Shown here: piece by piece, positions 8,001 through 20,000 of the stretch
Layout of the letters: each line of letters begins with the position of its first letter
How positions within the stretch are numbered: position 1 is the first letter of the stretch
From: Lindgomyces ingoldianus
Taxonomy: Eukaryota; Ascomycota; Dothideomycetes; Pleosporales; Lindgomycetaceae
DNA: 23,431 bases
Assembly: GCF_010093535.1 (NCBI RefSeq)
Contig: NW_022985212.1
Location: 342,842 to 366,272 of the forward strand
Direction of reading: 5' to 3'
The notes under the pieces: generated by a model
Told to the model about the DNA's origin: nothing
The model's input: only the letters and a program-made list of their open reading frames with translations
The model's database searches: none
Made by a program: the position numbers and the translations under genes

Positions 8001-11000
8001 TGGCAGTGGAAGTAATCATGCCAGAAGGAAGGAAAGATAATGCAACGCTAGCAGTCTTCCTTCAGCTAGATGAAAAGGACCGCAATGCACTACAACTGGG
8101 CAATGTAATTGGAAACAACTCCTTAGTGCAGATAGTGATCCTTGCCGAAGTGGACAAGAAGTTGGCCGACTCTCTGCCCAGTCATATGATACCTGACGTA
8201 TACTTTGCGCTGTCGCAGCTCCCCATGACAGTTTCCGGCAAGACGGACAGGAAGCGATTACGCGAGATTGGGACTTCGTTATCGGCCCAGCAGCTGGCTG
8301 AAATGCGAACTTCAAGCCAGGGTCCGAAACGTCCACCGACGACAGAGGCCGAGCAGACGATGCAGCGGCTGTGGGCCCATGTGTTGAATATCAAGCCTGA
8401 GACCATCGGCATGGACGACAGCTTCTTCCGCCTTGGCGGCGACTCTATCACAGCTATGCAGCTGTCTGCAAGCGCTCGCTCGCTTGAAATCCATCTCTCA
8501 ACGCGCGACATCTTTCGCAGGAAGACCATTGCTGAACTCGTCCGCCATGCTACATCTTCCAAGCCTCTTCAGCTCGCGCGCGCTGCAGAGGATCCAGTAA
8601 ACACACCGTTTGGCCTGACCCCGATCCAAGAGCTGTACCTCCGGCTTGAGCCTACTGGCAAAGCCAGTTTTGACCAGTCTATTTACTTGGAACTTCGTAC
8701 CCAAGTGCCACTCAAGATGCTCTCTACAGGCCTTAGGATCCTTGCCCAACGCCACTCTATGCTAAGGGCTCAGTTCAGCAAAGCAGTTGGAGGCAGATGG
8801 CAGCAATATGTCTCTGATTCTACTGACACTTCTTTCACCTTGCAACATGTGCGACCTAGGGACACTGCAGACGTCACCCAGGCCATACTCGAAAGCCGGA
8901 GCTGCCTAGACATTGAGAGTGGACCTGTCATGGCAGCGGTCTTGTTTGACGTTGGCAATCGTCAGTCTCTGTTCATGGCTGTTCATCACCTAGTAATTGA
9001 CCTTGTCTCATGGCGGATTCTTCTTGAAGAGCTAGAAGATGTACTGCTGGGCCGGACACTATCCCCTGCATCCTCAATGCCCTTCCAAACCTGGCGCGCC
9101 ATCCAGACTGAGTACGCTGGCAGGGATGCAGATCATGGAAATCCAATACAGGAGAAGGTGGACCTCAGCCAGCTATCATACTGGGGCGTAGTACCCAGCA
9201 CAATATCGCACACCCCTACAACTACCGAGCGTTTTGTGCTTGATAGCAAGACAACATCTGCTCTTCTTGGAAGCTGCAACAACGCTCTCCGAACACGTCC
9301 TCTTGAGCTTATGATTGCAGCCCTAATTCATTCGTTTGCGGCTGTCTTCCCTGATCGGAACCCTCCCCCTATCTTCAATGAGACCCATGGGCGTGAGCCA
9401 TGGGACGACAGCATTGACCTTTCGCGAACTGTGGGGTGGTTTACGAGTATGTTCCCTGTCCAGGTATCAACTAGCGCTCGCAGCAGCTTGCTCCATGTCA
9501 TCCGTGCCACAAAGGATTGCATACGTAGCTTTAAGCGCAGTGGCCGGTCGTATTTTGCATCCCACTTTGTCAACGAAGATACTATCCATGATTTCACATC
9601 CATCTTTCCTGTGGAAGTAATGTTCAATTATCAAGGAGCGTACCAGCAGCTTGAGCGCGATGAGTCGTTATTTAAGAATGTGCCTGTTCCGGAAGGCTGC
9701 GACCCAGCATCAGCAGCTGAAGCCGGAAGGTTCTCCTTGTTTACGGCCTCAGCGGTCATAGAAAACGGTTGTGCGCATATAGGTATTGCACACAGTGGTA
9801 TCACGAAGCATCAAACGCAAATTCGAGACTGGGTTCAACTGTACGAGAACACCTTGATGGATATGCCCAACCTTCTTCACGGCAAAAGCCCCGAGTGGAC
9901 GCTGAGCGATCTTTCATTGGCTTTCCACTCATACACCGACCTTGACCGCTTCCAAAATGACACTCTTGCGAAGTTAGGCGTGGGGCTAGAGGATGTCGAA
10001 GACGTCTACCCCTGCTCTCCAATGCAGGAAGGGATCCTGGCCAGCCAGAGCAGAGACCCTGATGCTTATCGCGTGTGTCTCATTCTCGAAGCCATATCTA
10101 CTCAGAACACACGCGTCGACTGCGGTCGACTACAGCGCGCTTGGAAGGCCGTTGTTCGACGACACTCGCTACTACGGGCACTGCTAGTGGATCACGTCCC
10201 CGGAAGCTCGGGCATCACCAACATTGTGCTTAAGAATCCCCAACCAAGTATCTCAGTTTTCCAGGCTACAGGAGATACAGTGAACCTTGAATTATTCCGC
10301 GCTCGCTACAACCCAGTCAACCAGCAGGCAAGTGGCTTACAGCATCATCTCTCCATCTGCCAGCTCGACAACCAAAGAGTATACCTGTGCCTTGACATTA
10401 ACCACGCTATCATGGATGCCCACTCGAGAGGCGTCATCATGCGCGACCTGCAGACTGCATACAGTGCTGATCTCGATTCACATGGTGCACCATTCAGGAA
10501 CGTCATCTCTTACTTGAAGGAGCAGTCACAGGAAGAGGCCGGCCGCTATTGGGCCACCCAATTGGAGGGTATCGAGCCATGCTATTTCCCCTCGATGGCA
10601 GAGGGCGCAGCGAAAGGCCACAGGGACGAGACAGTGGAGGTGCCTAATCTCGATGCAGGCATAATCCACGCGTTTTGTGAAGCGTGGGAAATCACCCCAG
10701 CCACCCTCATTCAGACAGCTTGGGCGTTAGTACTCAGCCGTTATACTGGCTCTACAGCGCCATGCTTTGGTAGTCTCTCGTCAGGACGAGATGTGCCAAT
10801 TGATGGCATTGACGACATCTTCGGCCCGCTAATTACCATGCTGACCTGCCGGGTACGTCTTCATGAGCAGTTAACTGTAATAGAGGCCCTACGAACGGTA
10901 CAGTCGGACTACATGGATGCCTTGGCACACCAGACGTTCTCACTAGCTAGCGTACATAACATGCTTCAACTCGGAACATCTCCACTATTTAATACTAGTC

Positions 11001-14000
11001 TATCCATTCAGCGGCTCGAGGATGTAGAGGGTGGTGAGGTCCCTGAAATCCTCTTCCATTTCCAGGAGGGTCAGGATCTGACTGAGGTATGTTGACGCAA
11101 TATGTACGTTGTATGGATGAAGCTAAAAGATTCGACCAGTATGATGTCATTGTTGGTGTCCGCTACAGCAACACAGTTATGGAAGCCAGCATGACGTTCC
11201 AAACTAGCTGTATGGACCAACTTCAAGCGAAACGCGTGGTAGAAAGCCTCGGTATAGCAATTGCCGCCATGACAGCAGAGCCAAACACTGCGGTGAACGA
11301 CCTAGATTTGGTAACAAATGAAGAGAGGCGTCAACTATGGGCCTGGAACAATACTATTCCTCCAACAGTAGACGAGTGCGTCCACGACATCTTCTCTGGC
11401 CGTGCAAGATCTCAGCCTGAGGCGCAGGCCATCTGTGCATGGGATGGCGAGATGACGTACAGCGAGCTGGATGAATTATCAACCAGGCTAGCAGGCCATC
11501 TAATCGAGCTCGGCGTCAAGCCGGAAGACATCGTGCCACTCTGCTTCGAGAAGTCTATGTGGACGATTGTCGCCATGATGGCCGTACTCAAAGCGGGTGG
11601 AGCATTCGCACCCCTGGACCCAGAACATCCACGAAGCCGCCACGAGGAGATCTTCAAGCAGACGGGGGCTGAATTGGCGCTCACTTCAGCGCAGTACTCT
11701 ACCCTATGGGAAGGCTCGACCCGCACCGTCGTCACAGTGAGCGAGACGTCGATCCAGAACCTATCAAACAGAACTCATCTGGAGCATTCTGCAGTAGAGC
11801 CGAGCAATATTGCATACGTTATCTTTACTTCAGGAAGCACTGGAGTGCCGAAAGGTGTTGTCCTGGAACACAGAGCAGTCTCTACAGGATGCCTAGGCCA
11901 TGGAAAAGCTTTTGGAATTACGTCACAGGCACGTTTTCTTCAGTTTGCTGCTTTCACCTTCGATATCTGCATTACTGAGATCATTACAACCCTTCTACAC
12001 GGTGGAAGCGTATGTATCCCCTCGGACGGCGATAGGCGTGACAACTTAACAAAAGCAATTAACGATATGCGAGTTAGTTGGGCCTATCTAACCCCAACAG
12101 TTGCACGCCTGCTGGATCCTGAACATGTTCCATCACTTCAAAAACTGATCCTTGGAGGAGAGGAAGTCAGTAGCGCGGACAGTAAAAGATGGGAAGGGAA
12201 AGTCGAAATCATAAATGCGTACGGTCCTGCGGAGTGTACTGTTCTCTGCACAGCCTACTTTGGTCTAGAAGGCTTCAAGTCAGGGTGGATCGGCAAGTCG
12301 ATCGCGTCTGTTGGCTGGGTGGTGGATCCAAAGAACCACGACAAGCTAGCACCTCTAGGATCAACAGGAGAGCTTCTCGTTGAAGGGCCTATCCTCGCAC
12401 GCAGCTACCTTAATGACCCGGAAAAGACCGCGGGTTCGTTCATTAACGATCCTTACTGGCTGATGCAGGGCGGCGGAGGTCATCATGGACGTCGAGGAAG
12501 AATGTACAAGACGGGAGACTTAGTCTACTACAGGTCCGATGGCAACTTAGTCTACGCAAGCCGCAAAGACGGCCAGGTAAAGCTTCGCGGCCAGCGCGTC
12601 GAGCTTGGCGAAATTGAATATCACCTGCGGGAGTTCATGCCCAAGGCGCAACAGACAGCAGTCGAGGTAATCATGCCAGAGGGAGAAAAAGACAATGCGA
12701 CACTAGCTGCCTTCCTGCAGCTAGATGAAGAGGACCGCAATGCACTACAACCGGGTAACGTAATTGGAAACAACTCCTCAGTGCAGATGGTTATCCTTTC
12801 CGAAGTGGACAAGAAGTTGGCCGACTGTCTGCCCAATTATATGATACCTGACATATACTTTGCGCTGTCGCAGATTCCCGTGACGGTTTCTGGAAAGACA
12901 GACAGGAAGCGACTCCGCGAAATCGGGGCCTCGTTCTCGGCCCAGCAACTGGCTGAAATGCGGACATCGAGCCAGGGACCAAAGCGATTGCCATCAACAG
13001 ACACAGAGAGGGTCATGCAGCAGCTGTGGTCGCAGGCACTTAACATTGGGCTAAACAGTATTGGCCTCGATGACAGCTTCTTCCGCCTCGGCGGCGACTC
13101 TATTGCAGCCATGAAGCTCGTGGGCGAAGCTCGCAGGGCAGGGATGCAGCTCTCTGTGGCAGATATCTTCCGCAATCCGAAGCTCGTAGCATTGGCTAGC
13201 TTGGAAACCAACCACAGTAACAGCATGGCTGAAGAGATCGCTGCCTTCTCTCTACTCGGTGAAGAGGCGGATGTGGCACAAATTCGCAAGGAGGTTGCCA
13301 CCAGCTGCAGCGTTGACGCGAGACTCATCGAGGACATCTACCCTTGCTCGCCCCTCCAGGAAGGACTGATCTCGCTGACATCCAAGAGAGCAGGAGACTA
13401 CATCATGCAGAGCGTCCTGGAGCTGCGGGCCGACATTGACGTAGGCGCCTTCCGGGCCTCTTGGGAGCACATCTTTCGGTCAACCTCAGCCTTACGCACG
13501 CGAATTGTACAGAACAACAAGCTTGGATTGCTGCAGGTTGTTGTAGCAGAAGATATCCAGTGGATAGAGACAGAAAGATTAGATGAGTATCTTCAGAAGG
13601 ATAAGTCTCTTTCCATGGAGCTAGGCGATCCGCTTGCACGCTTCGCCCTTGTCACAGAAGGCCAAGGAGGGAAGCGCTGGTTTGTAGCGACCATTCACCA
13701 TGTGCTGTATGACGGCTGGTCATTGCCCCGAATTCTAGAGGCTGTCACGAAGACATACGATGGCGGCTTGGTAGAGAAGCAGCCTAGCTTCCACGCCTTT
13801 ATCAAGTATCTTAGCCAGCAAGACCAGGAGGCAGGAGAGATGTACTGGAAAACCGCTCTTGCTGACTGCCAGGCGACACTGTTCCCTCCACTACCGTCAG
13901 CAGTGCAGCAGCCAGTTGCAGATGCGACAATGGTCTATCAATGCCCTCCGCTTCCTACAGCCGGCTCTGACACAACGATGTCAACACTTCTGCGCGCCGC

Positions 14001-17000
14001 TTGGGCCCTGGTCGCCAGTCGCTACACCAACTCAGACGACGTGGTATTTGGCGCTATAGTTACAGGACGCAATGCCCCTGTTCCTGGCATTGAGGCTATG
14101 ATTGGTCCCACCATTGCAACTGTTCCGGTGCGAGTGCGCGTACAGGGCGACCAAGCAGTGTCCGACTTTTTGCAAGGGGTACAGCAACAGTCAACGGAGA
14201 TGATTGCGTACGAGCAGACGGGACTGCAGCGGATCGCCAAGATGGCGGAGGGCGCCCGACATGCCTGCGGCTTCCAGACTCTGCTGGTAGTGCAGCCTGC
14301 AGGCAATGCGACTGAGAGCGATACAGTGCTAGGAGAGTGGCGCGGACACTCTGATCTACAAGACTTCACGACGTATGGGCTGATGCTGCAGTGCATGCTG
14401 ACTACAGAAGGGGTGCATATCACGGCAAGCTTCGATCCGCGTGTGGTAGAGAAATGGCTAGTCAAGAAGATACTGGGCCAGTTCGCCTTCGTCATGCAAC
14501 AGCTGGCTGGAGCAAACCCAGAAGACAAGGTGGCAGACATTGATGCCCTTACGCCTGACGACAGACAAGAGATTTGGGCATGGAACGCTGAGACGCCACC
14601 AGTAGTGGAACGATGTATCCACGATATCTTCTCTGAACGCGCAAGAGCTCGGCCTGAGGCGCCGGCCGTCTGTGCCTGGGACGGCGAGATGACGTACAGC
14701 GAGCTGGACAAATTATCAACCAGGCTAGCAGGCCATCTAGTAGAGATCGGCGTCAAGCCAGAAGAAATCGTGCCACTCTGCTTCGAGAAGTCCATATGGA
14801 TAATTGTGGCCATGCTGGGGGTACTTAAAGCGGGCGGAGCATTCGCACCTCTAGACCCAGAACACCCGCCAAGTCGCCACGAGGAGATCTTTAAGCAGAC
14901 AGGGGCTAAACTAGTGCTCACTTCGGCGCAGTACTCTACTCGATGGGCGGACTCACCGCGCAATATTGTCGCAGTCAGCGAAATGTTGATCCAAAACCTG
15001 TCAAACACAACCTACTCAACGCATTCTGCAGTAAATCCAAGAAATACTGCGTACATTATCCCGACATCCGGAAGCACAGGAGTACCGAAAGGAGTTGTGA
15101 TGGAACACCGAGCGGTTGTGACAAGCTGCCTTGGCCATGGGAAAGCATTCGGCCTCGCACCGCACACCCGAGTTCTTCAGTTTTCTTCCTTCACCTTTGA
15201 CGTTTGCATTACTGAGATTGTTACCACGTTCTTTTTTGGAGGTTGTGTCTGCGTCCCTTCTGAATATGATCGTCGCAACAATCTCTCCAATTTCATCAAC
15301 ACCATGAATGTTAATTGGGCGTTGCTTACTCCGACCGTGGCACGATTGCTTAAACCGAGTGAGACACAATCGCTTAAAATTTTAGTCTTTGGAGGAGAGC
15401 AACTTACCAACAGTGATTGCCAGAGATGGAACGGCCATGTTGAAGTGATAAACACCTATGGCATAACAGAATGCGGAATATGGTGCAGCTCATCTCCTGG
15501 TGCACAAGATTTTAAGTCAGGGAGTATTGGGAAGTGCATAGCGTCTGTGAGCTGGGTGGTGGACCCTGGGAACTACAACAAGTTGGCACCTCTAGGATCA
15601 ATGGGTGAGCTTCTTGTGGAAGGCCCAATCCTCGCGCGCGGCTACCTTAAGGATCCTCAGAAGACGGAGGCAGCATTCATTAACAATCCCGCCTGGCTAC
15701 TGGAAGGGGGTGGAGGTATTCCCGGACGTCAAGGAAGAATGTACAAGACTGGTGACATAGTCTACTATGGCCCTGATGGCAAACTGGTCTACGTGGACCG
15801 CAAAGATAACCAAGTCAAGGTGCGAGGCCAGCGGGTCGAGCTTGGTGAGATCGAGCACCACATCCGAGACTGTATTCCTGAGGCCAGGCAGATGGCAGTG
15901 GAAGTAATCATGCCAGAGGGAAGGAAAGCTAATGCAACGCTTGCAGCCTTCCTACAACTTGATGACCAGAAACACGATGCACTACAAGCAGGCAATAGCT
16001 CCTCAGTGCAGATGGTCATCCTAACTGAAGTGGACAAGAAGTTGGCCGACTCTCTGCCCAGTCATATGATTCCTGACGTATACTTTGCGCTGGCACAGTT
16101 CCCCATGACAGTTTCTGGCAAGACAGACAGGAAGCGACTCCGCGAAATCGGGGCCTCGTTCTCGGCCCAGCAGCTGGCTGAAATGCGAACGTCAAGCCAG
16201 GGTCCGAAGCGGCAGCCGTCGACAGAAGCCGAGCAGACGATGCAGCAGCTTTGGGCGCAGGCGCTGAACATCACGACAGAAGGCATTGGCTTAGATGACA
16301 GCTTCTTCCGCCTAGGCGGCGACTCAATCGCGGCCATGAAGCTTGTCGGCGAGGCTCGCAGGGCAGGGATGCAGCTCTCTGTGGCAGATATCTTCCGCAA
16401 TCCGAAGCTCATAGCATTAGCCAGCTTGGAAATCAGCCACGATAACGGTATGGCAGAAGAAATTGCGGCCTTTTCTCTGCTCGATGAAGAGGCGGATGTA
16501 AAACAAGTTCGTGAGGAGGTCGCCGCCAGCTGTAGCGTCGACGCGAGACTCATCGAGGACATCTACCCCTGCTCGCCCCTCCAGGAAGGACTGATCTCGC
16601 TGACATCCAAGAGAGCAGGAGACTACATCATGCAGAGCGTCCTGGAGCTGCGAGCCGACATTGACGAAGACGCCTTCCGGGCCGCTTGGGAGCACGTCTT
16701 CCGGTCAACACCAGCCTTACGCACGCGGATTGTGCAGAACAACAAGGTTGGATTGATGCAGGTTGTTGTAGCAGAGGATATCCAATGGGTAGAGTCAGAG
16801 AGCCTAGATGAGTATCTTCAGAAGGATAAGTCTCTTTCCATGGAGCTAGGTGATCCGCTTACGCGCTTCGCCCTTGTTAAGGAAAGCCAAGGAGGGAAGC
16901 GCTGGTTTGTAGGGACTATTCACCATGTCCTGTACGACGGCTGGTCACTGCCCCGAATTGTGGATGCAGTCACCAAGACATACAATGGCGCCAAGGCAGA

Positions 17001-20000
17001 AAAGCAGCCTAGCTTCCACGCCTTTATCAAGTATCTTAGGCAACAAGACCAGGAGGCAGGAGAGATGTACTGGAAAACCGCTCTTGCTGACTGCCAGGCG
17101 ACACTGTTCCCTCCACTACCGCCAGCAGTGCAGCAGCCAATTGCAGATGCGACAATGGCTTATCAATGCCCTCCGTTTCATAACGTCCACTCTGACACGA
17201 CGACGTCAACACTTCTGCGCGCCGCCTGGGCCCTCGTCGCTAGTCGCTATACCAACTCAGACGACGTGGTATTTGGCGCTATAGTTACAGGACGCAATGC
17301 CCCTGTTCCTGGAATTGAGGCTATGATTGGGCCTACTATTGCAACTGTTCCAGTGCGAGTGCGCGTACAGGGCGACCAAGCAGTGTCCGACTTTTTGCAA
17401 GGGGTACAGCAACAGTCAACGGAGATGATTGCGTACGAGCAGACGGGACTGCAGCGGATCGCCAAGATGGCGGAGGGCGCCCGACATGCCTGCGGCTTTC
17501 AGACTCTGTTGGTAGTGCAGCCTGCAGGCAATGCACCGGAGAGCGATGCGGTGCTAGGAGAGTGGCGGGGGCGCTCAGAGCTACAAGACTTCACGACGTA
17601 TCCGCTGATGCTGCAGTGCGCGCTGGCTGCAGAAGGGGTACACATTACGGCAACCTTCGACTCGCGTGTGGTAGAGCGATGGCTAATCGAGAAGATACTG
17701 GGCCAGTTCACCTTCGTCATGCAACAGCTGGCAGGGGCAAGACCAGAGGACAAGGTGGCAGACATCGATACCCTCACACCCGGCGACAGACAAGAGATAT
17801 GGACGTGGAACGCTGAGACGCCACCAGTGGTTGAACGATGTTTCCACGATCTGGTCGCTGAGCAGGCCATAGCGCGGCCATCTGCGCAGGCCATCTGTGC
17901 GTGGGATGGGGAGATGACGTACAGAGAGCTGGATGAATTTTCGACTAGACTAGCAGGCCATCTAGTCGAGATTGGCGTCGTGCCAGAGGACGTCGTGCCA
18001 CTCTGCTTCGAGAAGTCTATGTGGACGATTGTCGCCATGCTGGCGGTGCTCAAAGCAGGCGGAGCATTCGCACCCCTAGACCCAGAACATCCACAAAGCC
18101 GCCACGAAGAAATATTTAAGCAGACAGGGGCTACAGTGGCACTCACATCGGCGCAGTACTCTACCCTTTGGGCAGGCTCAGCCCGCACTGTTGTCGCAGT
18201 CAGTGCAACGTCAATCCAGCACCTATTAAACAGAACCCACTCGACGCATTCTGCAGTTCAGCCAAGCAATACCGCATACATTATCTTCACGTCAGGGAGC
18301 ACCGGAGTGCCGAAAGGTGTTCTGCTGGAGCACAGGGCTGTCTCTACAGGTTGCCTGGGCCATGGAAGAGCACTCGGAATCGAACCGTGCACCAGAGCTC
18401 TGCAGTTCGCCTCGTACACATTTGACGTCTGCATTGACGAGATCCTGACCGTACTCCTGCATGGTGGCTGCGTATGTGTCCCGTCTGATATTAATAGGCG
18501 CGATAATCTAGCTCAAGCTATCAAGGATATGGACGTAAACTGTGCATTTCTTACTCCGTCCGTCGCCCGATTGCTTGATCCTGTCATCGTTTCTTCGCTT
18601 AAGACGTTAGTTATTGGAGGTGAGCGGGTCAGCTCTGCCGATTGGGAGAGATGGGGAGGGAACGTCCGAATGATAAACGGCTATGGGCCAGCAGAGTGCT
18701 GCGTGTGTTGTTGCACGTTTTCAGATGTTCAAGGCTTTGAATCTGGGAAGATTGGCAAGCCTGTGGCTTCCGTCAGCTGGGTGGTGGATCCCCAGAACCA
18801 CAACCAGCTGGCGCCCCTAGGATCAATAGGCGAGCTTCTCGTAGAAGGACCAATCCTCGCGCGCGGCTACCTCAACGACCATGAGAAGACGAAGAGAGCA
18901 TTCATAAACGATCCCGCTTGGCTCCTGGAAGGTGGGGGGGGCCGTTCCGGGCGTCAAGGAAGAATGTACAAGACGGGTGACTTGGTCTACTATGGGCCTG
19001 ATGGCAACTTAGTCTACGTAGGTCGGAAAGATGACCAGGTCAAAGTGCGAGGCCAGCGAGTCGAGCTGGGTGAGATTGAGTACCACGTGCGGGAGTGCAT
19101 GACCGAGGCACAGCAGATAGCCGTGGAGGTGATCTTTCCAGCGGGAGACAAAGAAAGTGCCACCCTAGCAGTTTTCCTGCAGCTAGATGGCGAGGAGCGC
19201 GATGAACTACAACCGGACAACGCAATGGACAACAGCTCCTCAGTGAAGATGGTCATCCTAACTGAAGTGGACAAGAAGCTAGCCGACTCTCTGCCCAGCC
19301 ATATGATACCTGACGTATACTTTGCGCTGTCGCGCCTTCCCATGACAGATTCCGGCAAGACGAACAGGAAGCGACTCCGCGAGATCGGGGCCTCGTTCTC
19401 AGCCCAGCAGCTGGCTGAAATGCGGACGTCAAGCCAGGGTCCGAAGCGGCAGCCGTCGACAGAAGCCGAGCAGACGATGCAGCAGCTGTGGGCGCATGTG
19501 TTGAACATCAACCCTGAGACCATTGGTATAGACGATAGCTTCTTCCGCCTAGGCGGCGACTCTATTACAGCTATGCAGCTGTCTGCAAGTGCTCGCTCGC
19601 TCCAAATCCATCTGTCAACGCGCGACATCTTTCGCAGGAAGACCATTGCCGAACTCGTCCGCTATGCGACATTATCAAAGCCTCTTCAGCTCGCGCGCGC
19701 TGCAGAAGATCCAGTCAACACACCGTTTAGCCTGGCCCCGATCCAAGAGCTGTACCTCCGGCTTGAACCTACTGGTAGAGCCAGTTTTGATCAGTCTGTC
19801 TTCTTAGAACTTCGTAGCGAAGTGTCACTTGAGTTGCTCTATAATGCCCTTAGGACCCTTGTCCAGCGACACTCTATGCTAAGGGCTCGATTCAGCAAAG
19901 CAGTTGGAGGCAGATGGCAGCAATATGTTTCTGATTCTGCTGATGCTTCCTTCACCTTGCAACATGCGCGACCTACGGACACTGCAGACATCACCCAGGC

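Larger units (their letters stand above)
13280..17765 (+). repeat. Nested 3,225-bp repeat (C3 and C4 modules)
   Basis: C3 and C4 align at a constant offset of 3,225 bp. 14128-14273 and 17353-17498 are identical over 146 bp. The carriers T2 and T3, and the A-domain flanks, also match closely. Confidence 0.88.

Noticed and set aside
11081..11140. A frameshift mutation or sequencing error that breaks the NRPS
   Set aside because: The break has GT...AG borders and a branch-like site, and is repeated with the same length and phase 11,120 bp downstream.
14022..15008. A 328-codon minus-strand open frame
   Set aside because: It lies antisense to the C3-A3 coding sequence. Similar minus-strand frames recur at the matching place in the other modules, as expected for shadows of a repeated gene.
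18934..18941. A run of eight G as a possible frameshift in A4
   Set aside because: The frame stays open across it and encodes the same Gly-rich linker as in the other A domains.
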